Shown piece after piece: positions 9,654-18,921 of a stretch of 59,941 nucleotides of DNA. The DNA is from Alterirhizorhabdus solaris (GTDB lineage: Bacteria; Pseudomonadota; Alphaproteobacteria; Sphingomonadales; Sphingomonadaceae). Positions within the stretch are counted from its first letter, which is position 1; the number at the start of each line of letters is the position of its first letter. The translations under genes were made by a program, and so were the position numbers. The stretch is taken from the NCBI RefSeq assembly GCF_007785815.1, contig NZ_VNIM01000015.1, positions 1 through 59,941 on the forward strand. Reading direction: 5' to 3'. The notes beneath the pieces were generated by a model. That model was not told the DNA's origin. It searched no databases and worked only from the letters and a program-made list of their open reading frames with translations.

Positions 9654-12600
9654 TTACTCGTACAGCACTCCCAACACGCGGCGCGCTGATGCCATGACAG
9701 GGGTGCTTGCCACGTCGTCGATTGTCTCGGTCGCGATTACGATCGAAGAACCCAACCCGCCAATAGTTTCGAACTGACGAAGGTGAGCGAGGCCGCCACC
9801 AAGGCGGGCACCAACCCGTTTGAATACGCTGGTTCCGTCGCTGAGCGTAACCGCTGCGAGCTTGCCCTCCCAGGCGCTGAGGTCGCTAGGGCTCAGCTCG
9901 GCGCCGCCCAGAATGACTTGGCCCGGTAATGCCAGTGGGATCGCGCTGTCTTCGCGGACACGATAGGCGACCTCGATCCGCGTCAACTCGGGCGCGGCAT
10001 CGACCGGCGTCGCCTCGCCGCCGCCGACCGGCGGGGGCATGTCGGTGAAGATCGCGCCGACGATCCGGTACAGGCGCACTTTGCTCTCGTCATAGGTCAT
10101 CGTCGGCCGCGGGGTTCGCGGATCGGGCGTCTGCGCCGCGAGCGAGATGCCGAGCGAGCCGGGCGCCTTGACCAGCCGCCGCGCCAACACGTTACCTTGG
10201 TGCCGGGCGATCACCAGGTTGCGATCGCGACCGGGATAGGGTTCGGCATCAACAACGGCGATCGCGCCCGACGGGATGGAGAAGCCCAGCGTCTCGCCGC
10301 GGACGTAGAACAATGCTTTGCCGTCGAACCAGTCACCATCGAGTTGTTCGCTGGCGGCATCCTGCGAACCGCCCGCCGGCATCGCGCCGGCGAAGGCGGC
10401 AATGTCGGGGCAGATTGGCACCGAGAAGCTCGGTCGAGCCATGACCGGCAGCAGCACCACGTTGGTGTCGGCTGGGTCGGTCGCCGCGAGTGGTTCGCGC
10501 CAGCGATGGAGGCGGAATTGCTCGTGGACCTTCTCGACGCCGGTGCGCAGACGCACGAACGCCGGCTCGACGTCTTTCACGTCCATATAGGTGATAGACG
10601 CCCGGTCCTGATGATGCGCCTTGTTGAGGATACGGCGCGGGGCCGCGCCATCGGCGAGCCCGGGATCGTCGACGAAGCGCTTGAGGACGGGGCTGTTGAA
10701 CAGCTCGCCGCTGCCGGCGGCGATCAGCGCGCGCAGCCGGTCGAGCAGCGGGAACAGCGTCAGCGCCTGGGTCGAGGTGGCGTGCGCGGGCTCCGCCAGA
10801 TCGTCGAACAGGTCGCCCAGGCGTCCCTCGACGAACACGCGCAGGTCGGAGGCGTAGTTCTGCGCGTCGACTTCCGAATCGAGATTGGCGACGAATGCCT
10901 GCCGACGCCGATCGACTTCCTCGATAGTCGGCGATAGGCTCAGCGTCGGATGCACGAAGTTCACCGCATGGACTGACAGGTGCTGGACCCGCTCGTCGGC
11001 GCGGTTCTCGGCGACGAGTGACCGGGCGAACCGGCGATCATGGGTGGTGACTAAGAGCTGCGCGCCCGCCGCGGCGACGGCGGCCAACCCGTGCGCGAGC
11101 CGCTGGCGGTTATCGTGATCGAGCAGTTCCTGCGGATCATCGAGCACGAGCAATTCCAGTCCGCCGCGGGTGGCTAGAACGTGCTCGCGGAAGGCGAGAA
11201 AGAAGCCAAGCAGCGCGCCGCGCAGCGCCGAAGCGTTGGAGATGTGCTGCGCCGGCGCGGTCACGCCGTCCCGACCGACCTTAAGGTCGAGCACACCGCG
11301 CGCATTCATACCAGTGCCCGCCAGGTCGGGCGCGAAGGTCGTGGCGTTGCGATAGATCGCACGGCGCCAGTGCTCGGACCGGTTGTGCAGCTTGCGACGG
11401 AGCGTATCGACTTGTTTTTGCGCGAGTCGACCGAGGGGGACGAGCACGTCAAGCGCGGCAGAGGCACGCCCACAGGCCGCGATCCGCTCCTTCTTCGCGG
11501 CATGAGCCACGCGCGCAGCTTCTAGTCGCCGCACCTGCTCGATCGCGGAGTTGAGCGGGGCGACGCCCTCGACGATCTGCAGCAGTGACGTCAGCCGCCG
11601 TCCGATCGCGCGCGGCGCATTGGCGTCGCCATCATCACCACGCCGGACCGTCTGCAGAAATGCCTTGAGCGGTTCTCTACCTATTTCGCGCCACTCCGCG
11701 AACGCCAGCGCGCGGTAGATGCGCTCGATCATCTGCTGAAGGCCGGCGACCGACTTCCCCAGGGCGACAGGCATAGGGCGATCTGCGGGCTCGGTGAATC
11801 CGGGCAGGGCGGCGAGCCGTTCGTCGATCAGCTTCTCGGCATCGGGTCGAAGGGCGCCAAGCGGGCCCTGAAACGGTTCGCTGGCGAACAGCTCATCGGC
11901 GAGCCCTGTTCGAAGCAGCGCGGCGGGGCCGGCGGGCAGGTCGCCGCGTGCTTCCCTCGCGATTGCCGGCGGCAGCGCCTGCAGCAGATGTCCGACCCAA
12001 TGCCCCGCCCAGTCAGCGATAGTCCTGGCGATCACCTGACGGTCACGGGCCGCCTCGGTGAGGTGATCGACGACGGGTTCCCCCGTGACCGGATCGCATG
12101 CGCCATGCAACTGGCCGACGCAGACCGGACAGGTGCCGTCATCGACATGCGCGTGATCGTGCATCCATGCTGAAACCTTGGCGTATAGCTGAGCACGGCG
12201 GGCGCGGTCGGGATTGGTGGCCAACTGCGCGAGTGTAGCGGCCTCCGCCTCCACCTGCGTCAGCAAGGCAACGACGTCGGCCACCTCGGCGGCGTCCACC
12301 TTCAGGGCGGACAGGCGAGCAATCGACGGCAGTTCACCCGCCGTCCGCAACCGCTCGATCGCCGGAGCGATGCTGGCCTCGAGGTCGTCGCGCGCTTGCT
12401 TGTTCTCGGGATCGAATGCTTCGCCTAGCACGCCCTGTGCCTCGCTCAACGCCGTTGCCTTCATGTCGGCGAAATGGGCGGAGAGCTCGGCAATACTTTC
12501 CGCAGCCCTCTCTCCATCGACAGCAGGCACGTCGTCCTTGAACGAGATCGCCGGGGTCTCGACAATGATACCGGCGAGGTCATCGGCCGCCTGCTGATAT

Positions 12601-13565
12601 CGCCCGGCGATCTCAAGCCGCTGCTTCTCGATCTCGGGCGTCGCGGTCTTGGTAATCCGCGTCGACATCTTTTCGGCGTGCCGGGCAAGATCCACCAGGT
12701 CGGCAAGTCCCGTCAGCCGTGCAACCGCCTCGCCGAGCTGTGACGCCGAGCCGACCGAGAGGAACGGGAGCAAGGCCGGCATCGTGGTCGCGATCCGCCA
12801 AGCGATGGGGTCGATGCCAACTGCTTCGAGGTCTGGCGCGGCCTCGGTGAGCCTCCCGCGCGGAGACCGGCTCTGGCTGCGACGCAGCGGAGGCAGCATC
12901 GCGCCGTCCGCGTCAGCAAACGTCAGCTCCACCCAGCTGTCGGCGGGGATCGCCTCGCCATCCGGCGGCAGCTCTGCGGACTTCGGCGGCAAGGGCGTGA
13001 TCGCCGACATCGGATGGGTAGTGGTCGTGCCGTCGTCGCGTGCGATCTCGCACGCGAAATCCAGCGGTCCTTCCTCAGGTGGACGCTGCGACCGGATCAG
13101 GTGACCGGACAGGCACCAGATGATCGCATTGACGATCGAGGTCTTGCCCGAGCCGTTCACACCTTCCAACAGGATGACCGGCTTGCCCGGCTCGAACACG
13201 AAGGACGCAGGCGGCGCGCTCGCCCGGCCATAGGCGTGGAGGCCGGCGAAGCGGTGCGCCTCGGCCTTGACCAGCCGCAGCAGCTTGTTCGTTCGCGCGG
13301 TGCCATTCTCGGCTTCCGCCTCGGTAGTCGGGGGCGGCGTGCCGATCACGTCGATGATTGCATCCGTGTCGGCCGCAGACAGGTTGGCGGCAGACTTCCC
13401 GCGGTTAAGGCGATACCAGTCGAGCACCGCGCGCGCATCGTCGGATGCCAATGCCAACTGCTCGCCGCCGCCGAGCGCCACCGGGCGCCCGCCGATCAGG
13501 TCGGCGAGCAAGGCGTCGGTAGTCAGCAGATGGATGTCGCGCGGTGCGCCGGTATCGTCGGCCAT
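9654..13565 (-). CDS. SMC/Rad50-like ATPase with tandem S24/LexA-like C-terminal segments
   Basis: A 1303-residue protein; ATG 13565 is chosen because GAGGGG precedes it. The Walker A GVNGSGKT lies at 135-142, a CPVC pair at 479-482 in the middle suggests half of a zinc hook, a signature-like ISNASALRG lies near 775 and Walker B LELLVLDDPQE at 803-813. Beyond the ATPase are about 480 extra residues. Two stretches there resemble S24/LexA cores. The first has GETLGFSIPSG and ARRL, so Thr1092 and Arg1129 replace the Ser/Lys pair. The second has REDSAIPLALPG (Ser1207) and SVFKRVG (Lys1249), keeping the pair. The S24 assignment is by pattern only. It is divergent from the helicase and pairs with the VRR-NUC gene. 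Confidence 0.88.
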   Translation of the reverse strand: MADDTGAPRDIHLLTTDALLADLIGGRPVALGGGEQLALASDDARAVLDWYRLNRGKSAANLSAADTDAIIDVIGTPPPTTEAEAENGTARTNKLLRLVKAEAHRFAGLHAYGRASAPPASFVFEPGKPVILLEGVNGSGKTSIVNAIIWCLSGHLIRSQRPPEEGPLDFACEIARDDGTTTTHPMSAITPLPPKSAELPPDGEAIPADSWVELTFADADGAMLPPLRRSQSRSPRGRLTEAAPDLEAVGIDPIAWRIATTMPALLPFLSVGSASQLGEAVARLTGLADLVDLARHAEKMSTRITKTATPEIEKQRLEIAGRYQQAADDLAGIIVETPAISFKDDVPAVDGERAAESIAELSAHFADMKATALSEAQGVLGEAFDPENKQARDDLEASIAPAIERLRTAGELPSIARLSALKVDAAEVADVVALLTQVEAEAATLAQLATNPDRARRAQLYAKVSAWMHDHAHVDDGTCPVCVGQLHGACDPVTGEPVVDHLTEAARDRQVIARTIADWAGHWVGHLLQALPPAIAREARGDLPAGPAALLRTGLADELFASEPFQGPLGALRPDAEKLIDERLAALPGFTEPADRPMPVALGKSVAGLQQMIERIYRALAFAEWREIGREPLKAFLQTVRRGDDGDANAPRAIGRRLTSLLQIVEGVAPLNSAIEQVRRLEAARVAHAAKKERIAACGRASAALDVLVPLGRLAQKQVDTLRRKLHNRSEHWRRAIYRNATTFAPDLAGTGMNARGVLDLKVGRDGVTAPAQHISNASALRGALLGFFLAFREHVLATRGGLELLVLDDPQELLDHDNRQRLAHGLAAVAAAGAQLLVTTHDRRFARSLVAENRADERVQHLSVHAVNFVHPTLSLSPTIEEVDRRRQAFVANLDSEVDAQNYASDLRVFVEGRLGDLFDDLAEPAHATSTQALTLFPLLDRLRALIAAGSGELFNSPVLKRFVDDPGLADGAAPRRILNKAHHQDRASITYMDVKDVEPAFVRLRTGVEKVHEQFRLHRWREPLAATDPADTNVVLLPVMARPSFSVPICPDIAAFAGAMPAGGSQDAASEQLDGDWFDGKALFYVRGETLGFSIPSGAIAVVDAEPYPGRDRNLVIARHQGNVLARRLVKAPGSLGISLAAQTPDPRTPRPTMTYDESKVRLYRIVGAIFTDMPPPVGGGEATPVDAAPELTRIEVAYRVREDSAIPLALPGQVILGGAELSPSDLSAWEGKLAAVTLSDGTSVFKRVGARLGGGLAHLRQFETIGGLGSSIVIATETIDDVASTPVMASARRVLGVLYE

Positions 13566-14445
13566 GATTCCCCTCAATGCGGAGCATTCTCGACCCTAAA
13601 TTACCGCCCGTCCAGCAGATCAGACCAGACCGGCTCGCACGTGCTTCTGCCTGAGAGTAGACCTGTGCTTGGGTCGAGCGAAATGGCAGCGAAGTGCCAA
13701 TCCTAGCGGCCCAGCGCGGTCGTTGGTGCCCCCGGAGACGCTTCCAAACGTAATGTGAACAGACGACCGCTTTCGGAAAACGTGAATTCTGCTGTGAGCG
13801 ACCGGACGTGGGTCGTCGCTGGTGCAGCGGGAGTCGCCCAGAGCCGGTCATTCAGATCAACCGCCGCGAACGTTTGGTTTGGACAGGAGCTGCCGATGGA
13901 ACATTCCGAAACAGACTTGCAGGAGAGCGCCCTACTTCGATGGTTCGGCGAATTGAATGAACTTCCCAATAGCTGCCATTGAGAGCAGATTAGAGGTGAC
14001 GCATGCCGATGGCTCCAGATGGCTGAAGGTTAGACGTGGATGGCAGCTTGCAGATATGGTCGGCAGGATCAGCACGACATTGCCGTTCGGCAGCATGCCT
14101 AACATCGTCGGGGTGATCCTCTCGACGGGGACCTCGACGAGCAGTGGATCAGGTTCGGTGGCCAGCATTCGCGTGCGCTGACAGGACAACAGAGCCAGCT
14201 CGAAATTGGGTCTTGGCAAGGCCGATCCTGCATGCCCATCCCCCCACGCCGAGCCCGAGGAGATCGAGCGGCCGCGCCCAGGCATCGATCGCGGCCCGAG
14301 CATGGGGACGTCCAGCCTACAATTTGCCGTGCTGGGAAACGTAAGGCCTCCAGACTATGCTACGGTAAATTCGATACCGAAATGACTCCCAAATTGGCTA
14401 GTCTAAACGCAGCTACGAGGGTGTAAATTCCGAGAAGAGAGGCGC
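13566..14445. other. Long intergenic region between divergent ATPase and helicase genes
   Basis: These 880 bp separate the minus-strand ATPase from the plus-strand helicase and should hold both promoters. Short frames (13755-13982 plus, 13932-14303 minus, 13957-14181 plus) have atypical composition and no recognisable domain. No RNA gene or repeat is evident. The base composition looks less GC-rich than the flanks near 14320-14420. Confidence 0.5.
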
Positions 14446-17400
14446 ATGGGGGATAAGTCGAAGAAGAGCCCCGCACCGTCGCAGGGTGATGTGTCGAGCG
14501 TCGCGTTTTTGCGTTCGACAGATGTCGGCGGCACCGTTTCGGTTGAGGTAGACCAAAGCGCGCTTCCCAACATCGAGACGCTGTACAGCCGCTGGATGAG
14601 CGGGCTGGATGCCCTGGAATTCTGGCGCGCCGCGGCCAGCGGCACATATCGACCAGTCAAGGGGCTGTGGCTCCCGCAACGGCGCGCGGTCGCTTTTGCG
14701 CACGCCTATCTCGCGGCCTGGGACATTGGCGTTGCCGATGGACAGGCCGCCCTGGTCAAGATGCCGACAGGAACCGGGAAGTCGGCCGTGATCGCGACTT
14801 TGGCTTGCGTTTCACCACGGGTGAAGAAGGTTCTCATCCTCACGCCGCGCGAGGGATTGGTCAGCCAGATGCGCTTCGATCTCTCGTTCCGTTTCTGGGG
14901 CAAGGCCTTCGGCGCCGTCTATGACGGCGACCGATTACGCGAAGACGTCGATCAGGTTGAGATCGAGCGCATCGAGAAGGCGGTGACCAGCGGCAGGATC
15001 GCTCCGGCGCGCACCCTCGAGGCGGCCCAATATGCGAAGATCGTCGATGACGCGGATGCAGGCAAGGACCGGCAAATCCTCGTTGGCACCTTCAACGCAC
15101 TGCACCGTGTGCTCGGTCTTGAACCCCCGCCGCACCGCGACTTCCAAGGCCGCAACGCCCCCGAACCGGCGGCAAGCCTCAGCAGCCTGCCGGGAGGTGC
15201 CGAACGTCTGCGAACGCTGCTGCGCGATGTGGATCTCGTACTTGTTGACGAGGGCCATTATGAGCCGGCCTACGCATGGTCCCAAGCCGTGCGCGCCCTT
15301 GGCCGCCCGACAATCATCTTCTCCGCGACGCCCTATCGGAACGACTACAAATATTTCAAAATCGACGGAAGTTTCGTCTTCAATCTGCCGTGGGACGAGG
15401 CTGTCGGCCAACGCCTGATCCGCGATGTTCGAGTGGAGCCGCCGCTCGCTGTGACCGGCGCACCGCCAACCAATCCGACACGGGAGGAGCTGTTCGTCCA
15501 CCAGTTTCGCACGACGTTCGCCGCGCTGCCTGCGGACAAGAAGGTGATCGTGCATGCGGCGACGTTCCGCTCGCTCGCCGCCCTCCAGGCTGCCATTCAT
15601 GATATGCTGAAGCAGCCGGCGGTGCTGATCCATGATGTCGCCACCAAGGGCGGCAATGCCAAGCTAGGACTCGATGGCCTTTCAGAGACTTCCATCGAGC
15701 AGCTCAAATCGCTCCGCTTCGAAAAGGTGCGCGCCGCGGTCAAGGACGACCAGGCCAAGGTTGCTCGGATTTGGCTCCACCAATATAAGCTGCTGGAAGG
15801 GATCGACGATCCTAGCGTCGTCGAGATCTGGCTCCTCGATTCTTTCGGATCCGCGCGGCAACTCGTCCAGCAGATCGGTCGCGCCACCCGCTTGCCCGAC
15901 CTGCACGACGCAGCAGGTCAGCAAGCGACCGTCCGCGGCAGCAGCGGCCGGATCGACCGCTATGTCGGCGCGCCGACTGTGCATGAACAGATCGACGAAC
16001 GTTGGCAGAATTACCTCGCTTATGAGCGATATGCGGCAAGCGAGGTCGAAATGGCCTTCCGGGCCGAGACCCAGTTGCTGGCAAGTGTCAAGCGCGCGGC
16101 ACCGGCCGTCCAGTATATTGCGCGCGAGTTCCGGGGCGGGCATTTGCTCGACGAGACCCCAACCATGGCCGCCTTCATCCTGCCGCGTCGTGCGAGTGTG
16201 CATGTTCTCGAGGGCTCGCCGAAGAGCGTAAAGACTGAGACGCTGGACGAGCTGGCCAGGGCGTTCTGTGAAGCGATGCTGCTCGAGGAGCGCTTTGATA
16301 TTTCAGAGGTCTCGCCACCGGCCGGCCTCGAGGGCGACTATGCCGATGTGCGGATGATCCGGTATCTGCTTTGGAGCAATTCGCGCTATCTCGCACACCA
16401 CCACATTCCCGAATGGCGGCTTGGCGTGGCGGTCATCGCGCGAGCGGGACCCCACATCTTCCTCCTCGATACCGAGGGCGTGCCGATCGACAGATCAAGA
16501 CTCAAGCTGCTAGCGCCGCCGACCGAGGACCTCCGCCGGCTCTTCCCTGACACCAAGAGTGACGCCGCGCTCCGCACGCGGATCGTGGAGACTGCGGCGG
16601 CGGGCCTAGACCTGGGCGAGCGCGGCCTCCGGTCGCTGCGCGTGCGGCGGCATGCGATGGAAACCGGCTATTTCGATCTGGCCGAAGCCAGCCAGGTACC
16701 GACGTCGATTAGCGGGATCGCACCGCATGACGGCGGAACCGCGCGCCGGCGCCTATCGCTGGGGACCTCGAGCGTGGCTGACAGCAGCTACGCCTTTCTG
16801 GCCGTAGACAAATGGCTCGCATGGGTGCGCCTGATCTCGGCGGCGATGACCGCTGACGCGACGAGGCCGCACCAATATTTCAGCCGTTTTGCGCGCGAGG
16901 TGCCGCCGCCGGCATCCGGGAACGGCAAGGCCAAATCGATCTTGCTCGATCTGTGGGGGGTAGTCGACGAGGTGGCCAGCGAAGAGGCTGATGCCAAGGG
17001 CTGGGACGAGAGCAAGCTCAAGGCCCTGCTTGATTACGACACCTGCTGCGAGATCAAGGACGCCGTCGATGATGACGGCAAGGTGATCGGGCAGGCCTTT
17101 GAATTCGGACCATATCAGCTTTCGATCGAATATATCTACCGCGGCACCACGCCACCGCGGGGCCGCTACAAGATCGAGGGAGAGAAGCTCGACCAAGCGG
17201 TGACCGGGGTCGAGGCGGCCGAGAATGCCGGCGTCGAACTGCACGAGTATAATCGCGAGTTCGGACGCAAGCTGCCAAGCTCCCTGATCCGGATCATCAA
17301 CCAGCAGCAGTCGTTTCGTGTCATCCCGGCGAGCGGTGACTGCGTTTACTCGACAGGTCATTTCTACAAGCCCGAGCTCAACCCCTCGATGCTTGAGATC

Positions 17401-18087
17401 CTAGAAGGGTCGGCGCACACCAAGGCCGTCCTTAGCGAGAAGGGGGACACGCGCGTCAAGGATGCGGCGAAATGGAATACGCAGACGCTATTCGGCTTGG
17501 TTTTTGGGTGGCTCGACGGAAGCCTTCCCAAGCCGAATGAGCAGTTCGGAATCGATCTGATCGCATCGCAGGTGATCATCTGCGACGACAGCACTGTCGA
17601 GACTGCCGATTTCTATGCGGTCGACCCGGTCGCCCGGCGCGTGATGCTCATCCATGCCAAAGCGTCGGAAACCCGTAATCCCGAAGCTGCCGCAGGCAAG
17701 TTGCAGGATGTCACCCGCCAAGCCCAGGCGAGCCTTGCCTTCGCGGGTTCTGCGGGGGTGGGCCTCGCCAAGCCGCCAGGCTGGGATAACGACTGGTCCG
17801 TCAAGTTGAAGGACGCCGCAGGCAAGCCTGTGGTGAAACAATCCCGTCTCCTCATAGGGCCGCCGACGATCGACGAAGCCCATCAGGCACTGGCAGCCGC
17901 GCTGGCGGACCCATCCTATCGCAAGGAGGTAGTCATGATGACCAGCGGCCTCCTGAGCTCCGCGGCGGCCAAGAAGGCCTTCACCCGACGGAACACACAA
18001 GATCTCCAATTCCTCTATTTCCTAGCCAGTGCCCGGACCGCCTTCGATCGCGCCGGGGTGCGTTATCGCATCATCTGCAATCCCTGA
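14446..18087 (+). CDS. SF2 helicase with probable C-terminal nuclease domain
   Basis: A 1213-residue protein. The superfamily 2 motifs are PTGTGKS (107-113), DEGH (268-271), SATPYRND from 293, and QIGRATR (476-482), giving an ATP-driven DNA or RNA translocase of the restriction-helicase type. The final 200 residues contain a restriction-like pattern: Asp1055 in TADFYAVDP, then RRVMLIHAKASE with Lys1072, then a helix (QDVTRQAQASLAF). This looks like a PD-(D/E)xK core of the HAK type and suggests a helicase-nuclease; the call is by pattern. It is preceded by GAGAGG and followed 131 bp later by an unknown gene on the same strand. Confidence 0.87.
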   Translation: MGDKSKKSPAPSQGDVSSVAFLRSTDVGGTVSVEVDQSALPNIETLYSRWMSGLDALEFWRAAASGTYRPVKGLWLPQRRAVAFAHAYLAAWDIGVADGQAALVKMPTGTGKSAVIATLACVSPRVKKVLILTPREGLVSQMRFDLSFRFWGKAFGAVYDGDRLREDVDQVEIERIEKAVTSGRIAPARTLEAAQYAKIVDDADAGKDRQILVGTFNALHRVLGLEPPPHRDFQGRNAPEPAASLSSLPGGAERLRTLLRDVDLVLVDEGHYEPAYAWSQAVRALGRPTIIFSATPYRNDYKYFKIDGSFVFNLPWDEAVGQRLIRDVRVEPPLAVTGAPPTNPTREELFVHQFRTTFAALPADKKVIVHAATFRSLAALQAAIHDMLKQPAVLIHDVATKGGNAKLGLDGLSETSIEQLKSLRFEKVRAAVKDDQAKVARIWLHQYKLLEGIDDPSVVEIWLLDSFGSARQLVQQIGRATRLPDLHDAAGQQATVRGSSGRIDRYVGAPTVHEQIDERWQNYLAYERYAASEVEMAFRAETQLLASVKRAAPAVQYIAREFRGGHLLDETPTMAAFILPRRASVHVLEGSPKSVKTETLDELARAFCEAMLLEERFDISEVSPPAGLEGDYADVRMIRYLLWSNSRYLAHHHIPEWRLGVAVIARAGPHIFLLDTEGVPIDRSRLKLLAPPTEDLRRLFPDTKSDAALRTRIVETAAAGLDLGERGLRSLRVRRHAMETGYFDLAEASQVPTSISGIAPHDGGTARRRLSLGTSSVADSSYAFLAVDKWLAWVRLISAAMTADATRPHQYFSRFAREVPPPASGNGKAKSILLDLWGVVDEVASEEADAKGWDESKLKALLDYDTCCEIKDAVDDDGKVIGQAFEFGPYQLSIEYIYRGTTPPRGRYKIEGEKLDQAVTGVEAAENAGVELHEYNREFGRKLPSSLIRIINQQQSFRVIPASGDCVYSTGHFYKPELNPSMLEILEGSAHTKAVLSEKGDTRVKDAAKWNTQTLFGLVFGWLDGSLPKPNEQFGIDLIASQVIICDDSTVETADFYAVDPVARRVMLIHAKASETRNPEAAAGKLQDVTRQAQASLAFAGSAGVGLAKPPGWDNDWSVKLKDAAGKPVVKQSRLLIGPPTIDEAHQALAAALADPSYRKEVVMMTSGLLSSAAAKKAFTRRNTQDLQFLYFLASARTAFDRAGVRYRIICNP

Positions 18088-18218
18088 AGAGCGGGTGTCC
18101 TGCGGGCAAATTTCGACGTGCGCTCGGGATAGAGATACAGTAACATATGACGGCGTGTCGGTCGAAAGCCGGGACGCAGCGGCCGAAAGCCGCGATGCCT
18201 CTTGGCCAGGAGCAAGCC

Positions 18219-18800
18219 ATGACCACGCCACCCTCATATTCGCAAATGTTTGCGTGCCTGTACGATCAGGCCACGCCTGTTGGCGATCTCGGCCGGGGCA
18301 GCCACTATTCGGTTTTTCGAAGCGTCCAGTGGCGCGATCTGGACGGAGACTTTCGAGACAGCGGGCGATTGCACGACTTTGCGGTGATTTGGGATGAGGA
18401 TCACGACACGCGGGTGATCGGCTTCATCGAGCAGTTGCACATGCACGGTCTCCTGTGGCCGGTGGTGTTCGTCGGGGAGCGCAAGGGCATGCTGACCGTG
18501 CTGCTTTGGCACGATGTCGATCCGGTCCGCGAACGCTCCGACTGGTACGATGTCGTGAAGGAACTCGCCGAAAACGCCGTCGAATGCGATGTCTGGTCCG
18601 CCGATTTCGGGCGCTTCTATCGCGACCCAGCGAATAGCCAAGGTCGCACCAACGCGGAAACGATCATCAACGATAGCGACGATCTGGTGGTCAGCTATCT
18701 CCAGTCCATCGACGTACTGTGGCAACTGGGGGAAAAATCTCGATCGGTCTTCAAGCAGATCATGCCGGTGCTGGATCGCAAAGATGAGGCTCGGCAATGA
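18219..18800 (+). CDS. Hypothetical protein between helicase and ABC-type operon
   Basis: A 193-residue protein; ATG 18219 has AGGAG six bases before it, and upstream in-frame ATGs lack this. The family is not recognised. It looks like a single alpha/beta domain: VFRSVQWRDLDG, HDFAVIWDEDHDTRVIGFIE, LLWPVVFVGE, MLTVLLWHDV, then helices. There is no catalytic motif, signal peptide or TM segment. Such acidic single-domain proteins in defence islands are often regulators or immunity-like partners, which here is guesswork. A palindrome in the gap behind it suggests that the downstream operon is controlled separately. Confidence 0.75.
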   Translation: MTTPPSYSQMFACLYDQATPVGDLGRGSHYSVFRSVQWRDLDGDFRDSGRLHDFAVIWDEDHDTRVIGFIEQLHMHGLLWPVVFVGERKGMLTVLLWHDVDPVRERSDWYDVVKELAENAVECDVWSADFGRFYRDPANSQGRTNAETIINDSDDLVVSYLQSIDVLWQLGEKSRSVFKQIMPVLDRKDEARQ

Positions 18801-18849
18801 TCGCACTTTATCGGTCGTGGCGGGGTGCGGAACTGCGGTGGATAGGCTT

Positions 18850-18868
18850 GCCACGATCCGATCGTGGC
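18850..18868. promoter_or_regulatory. Perfect palindrome before the ABC-type operon
   Basis: GCCACGAT and ATCGTGGC are perfect 8-nt inverted arms around a 3-nt CCG, in the 121-bp gap between the 193-residue protein and the 232-residue protein. No T-tract follows, so a protein-binding operator is more likely than a terminator. Confidence 0.45.
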
Positions 18869-18921
18869 CACTGTGCGCCGTGACGTGATAGGATCCGTGA
18901 AGGGCAGGGGGCAGGGCTGAT

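Noticed and set aside
14030-14303. Small genes on either strand between the ATPase and helicase genes
   Set aside because: No ribosome-binding site, no recognisable domain and composition unlike the neighbours.
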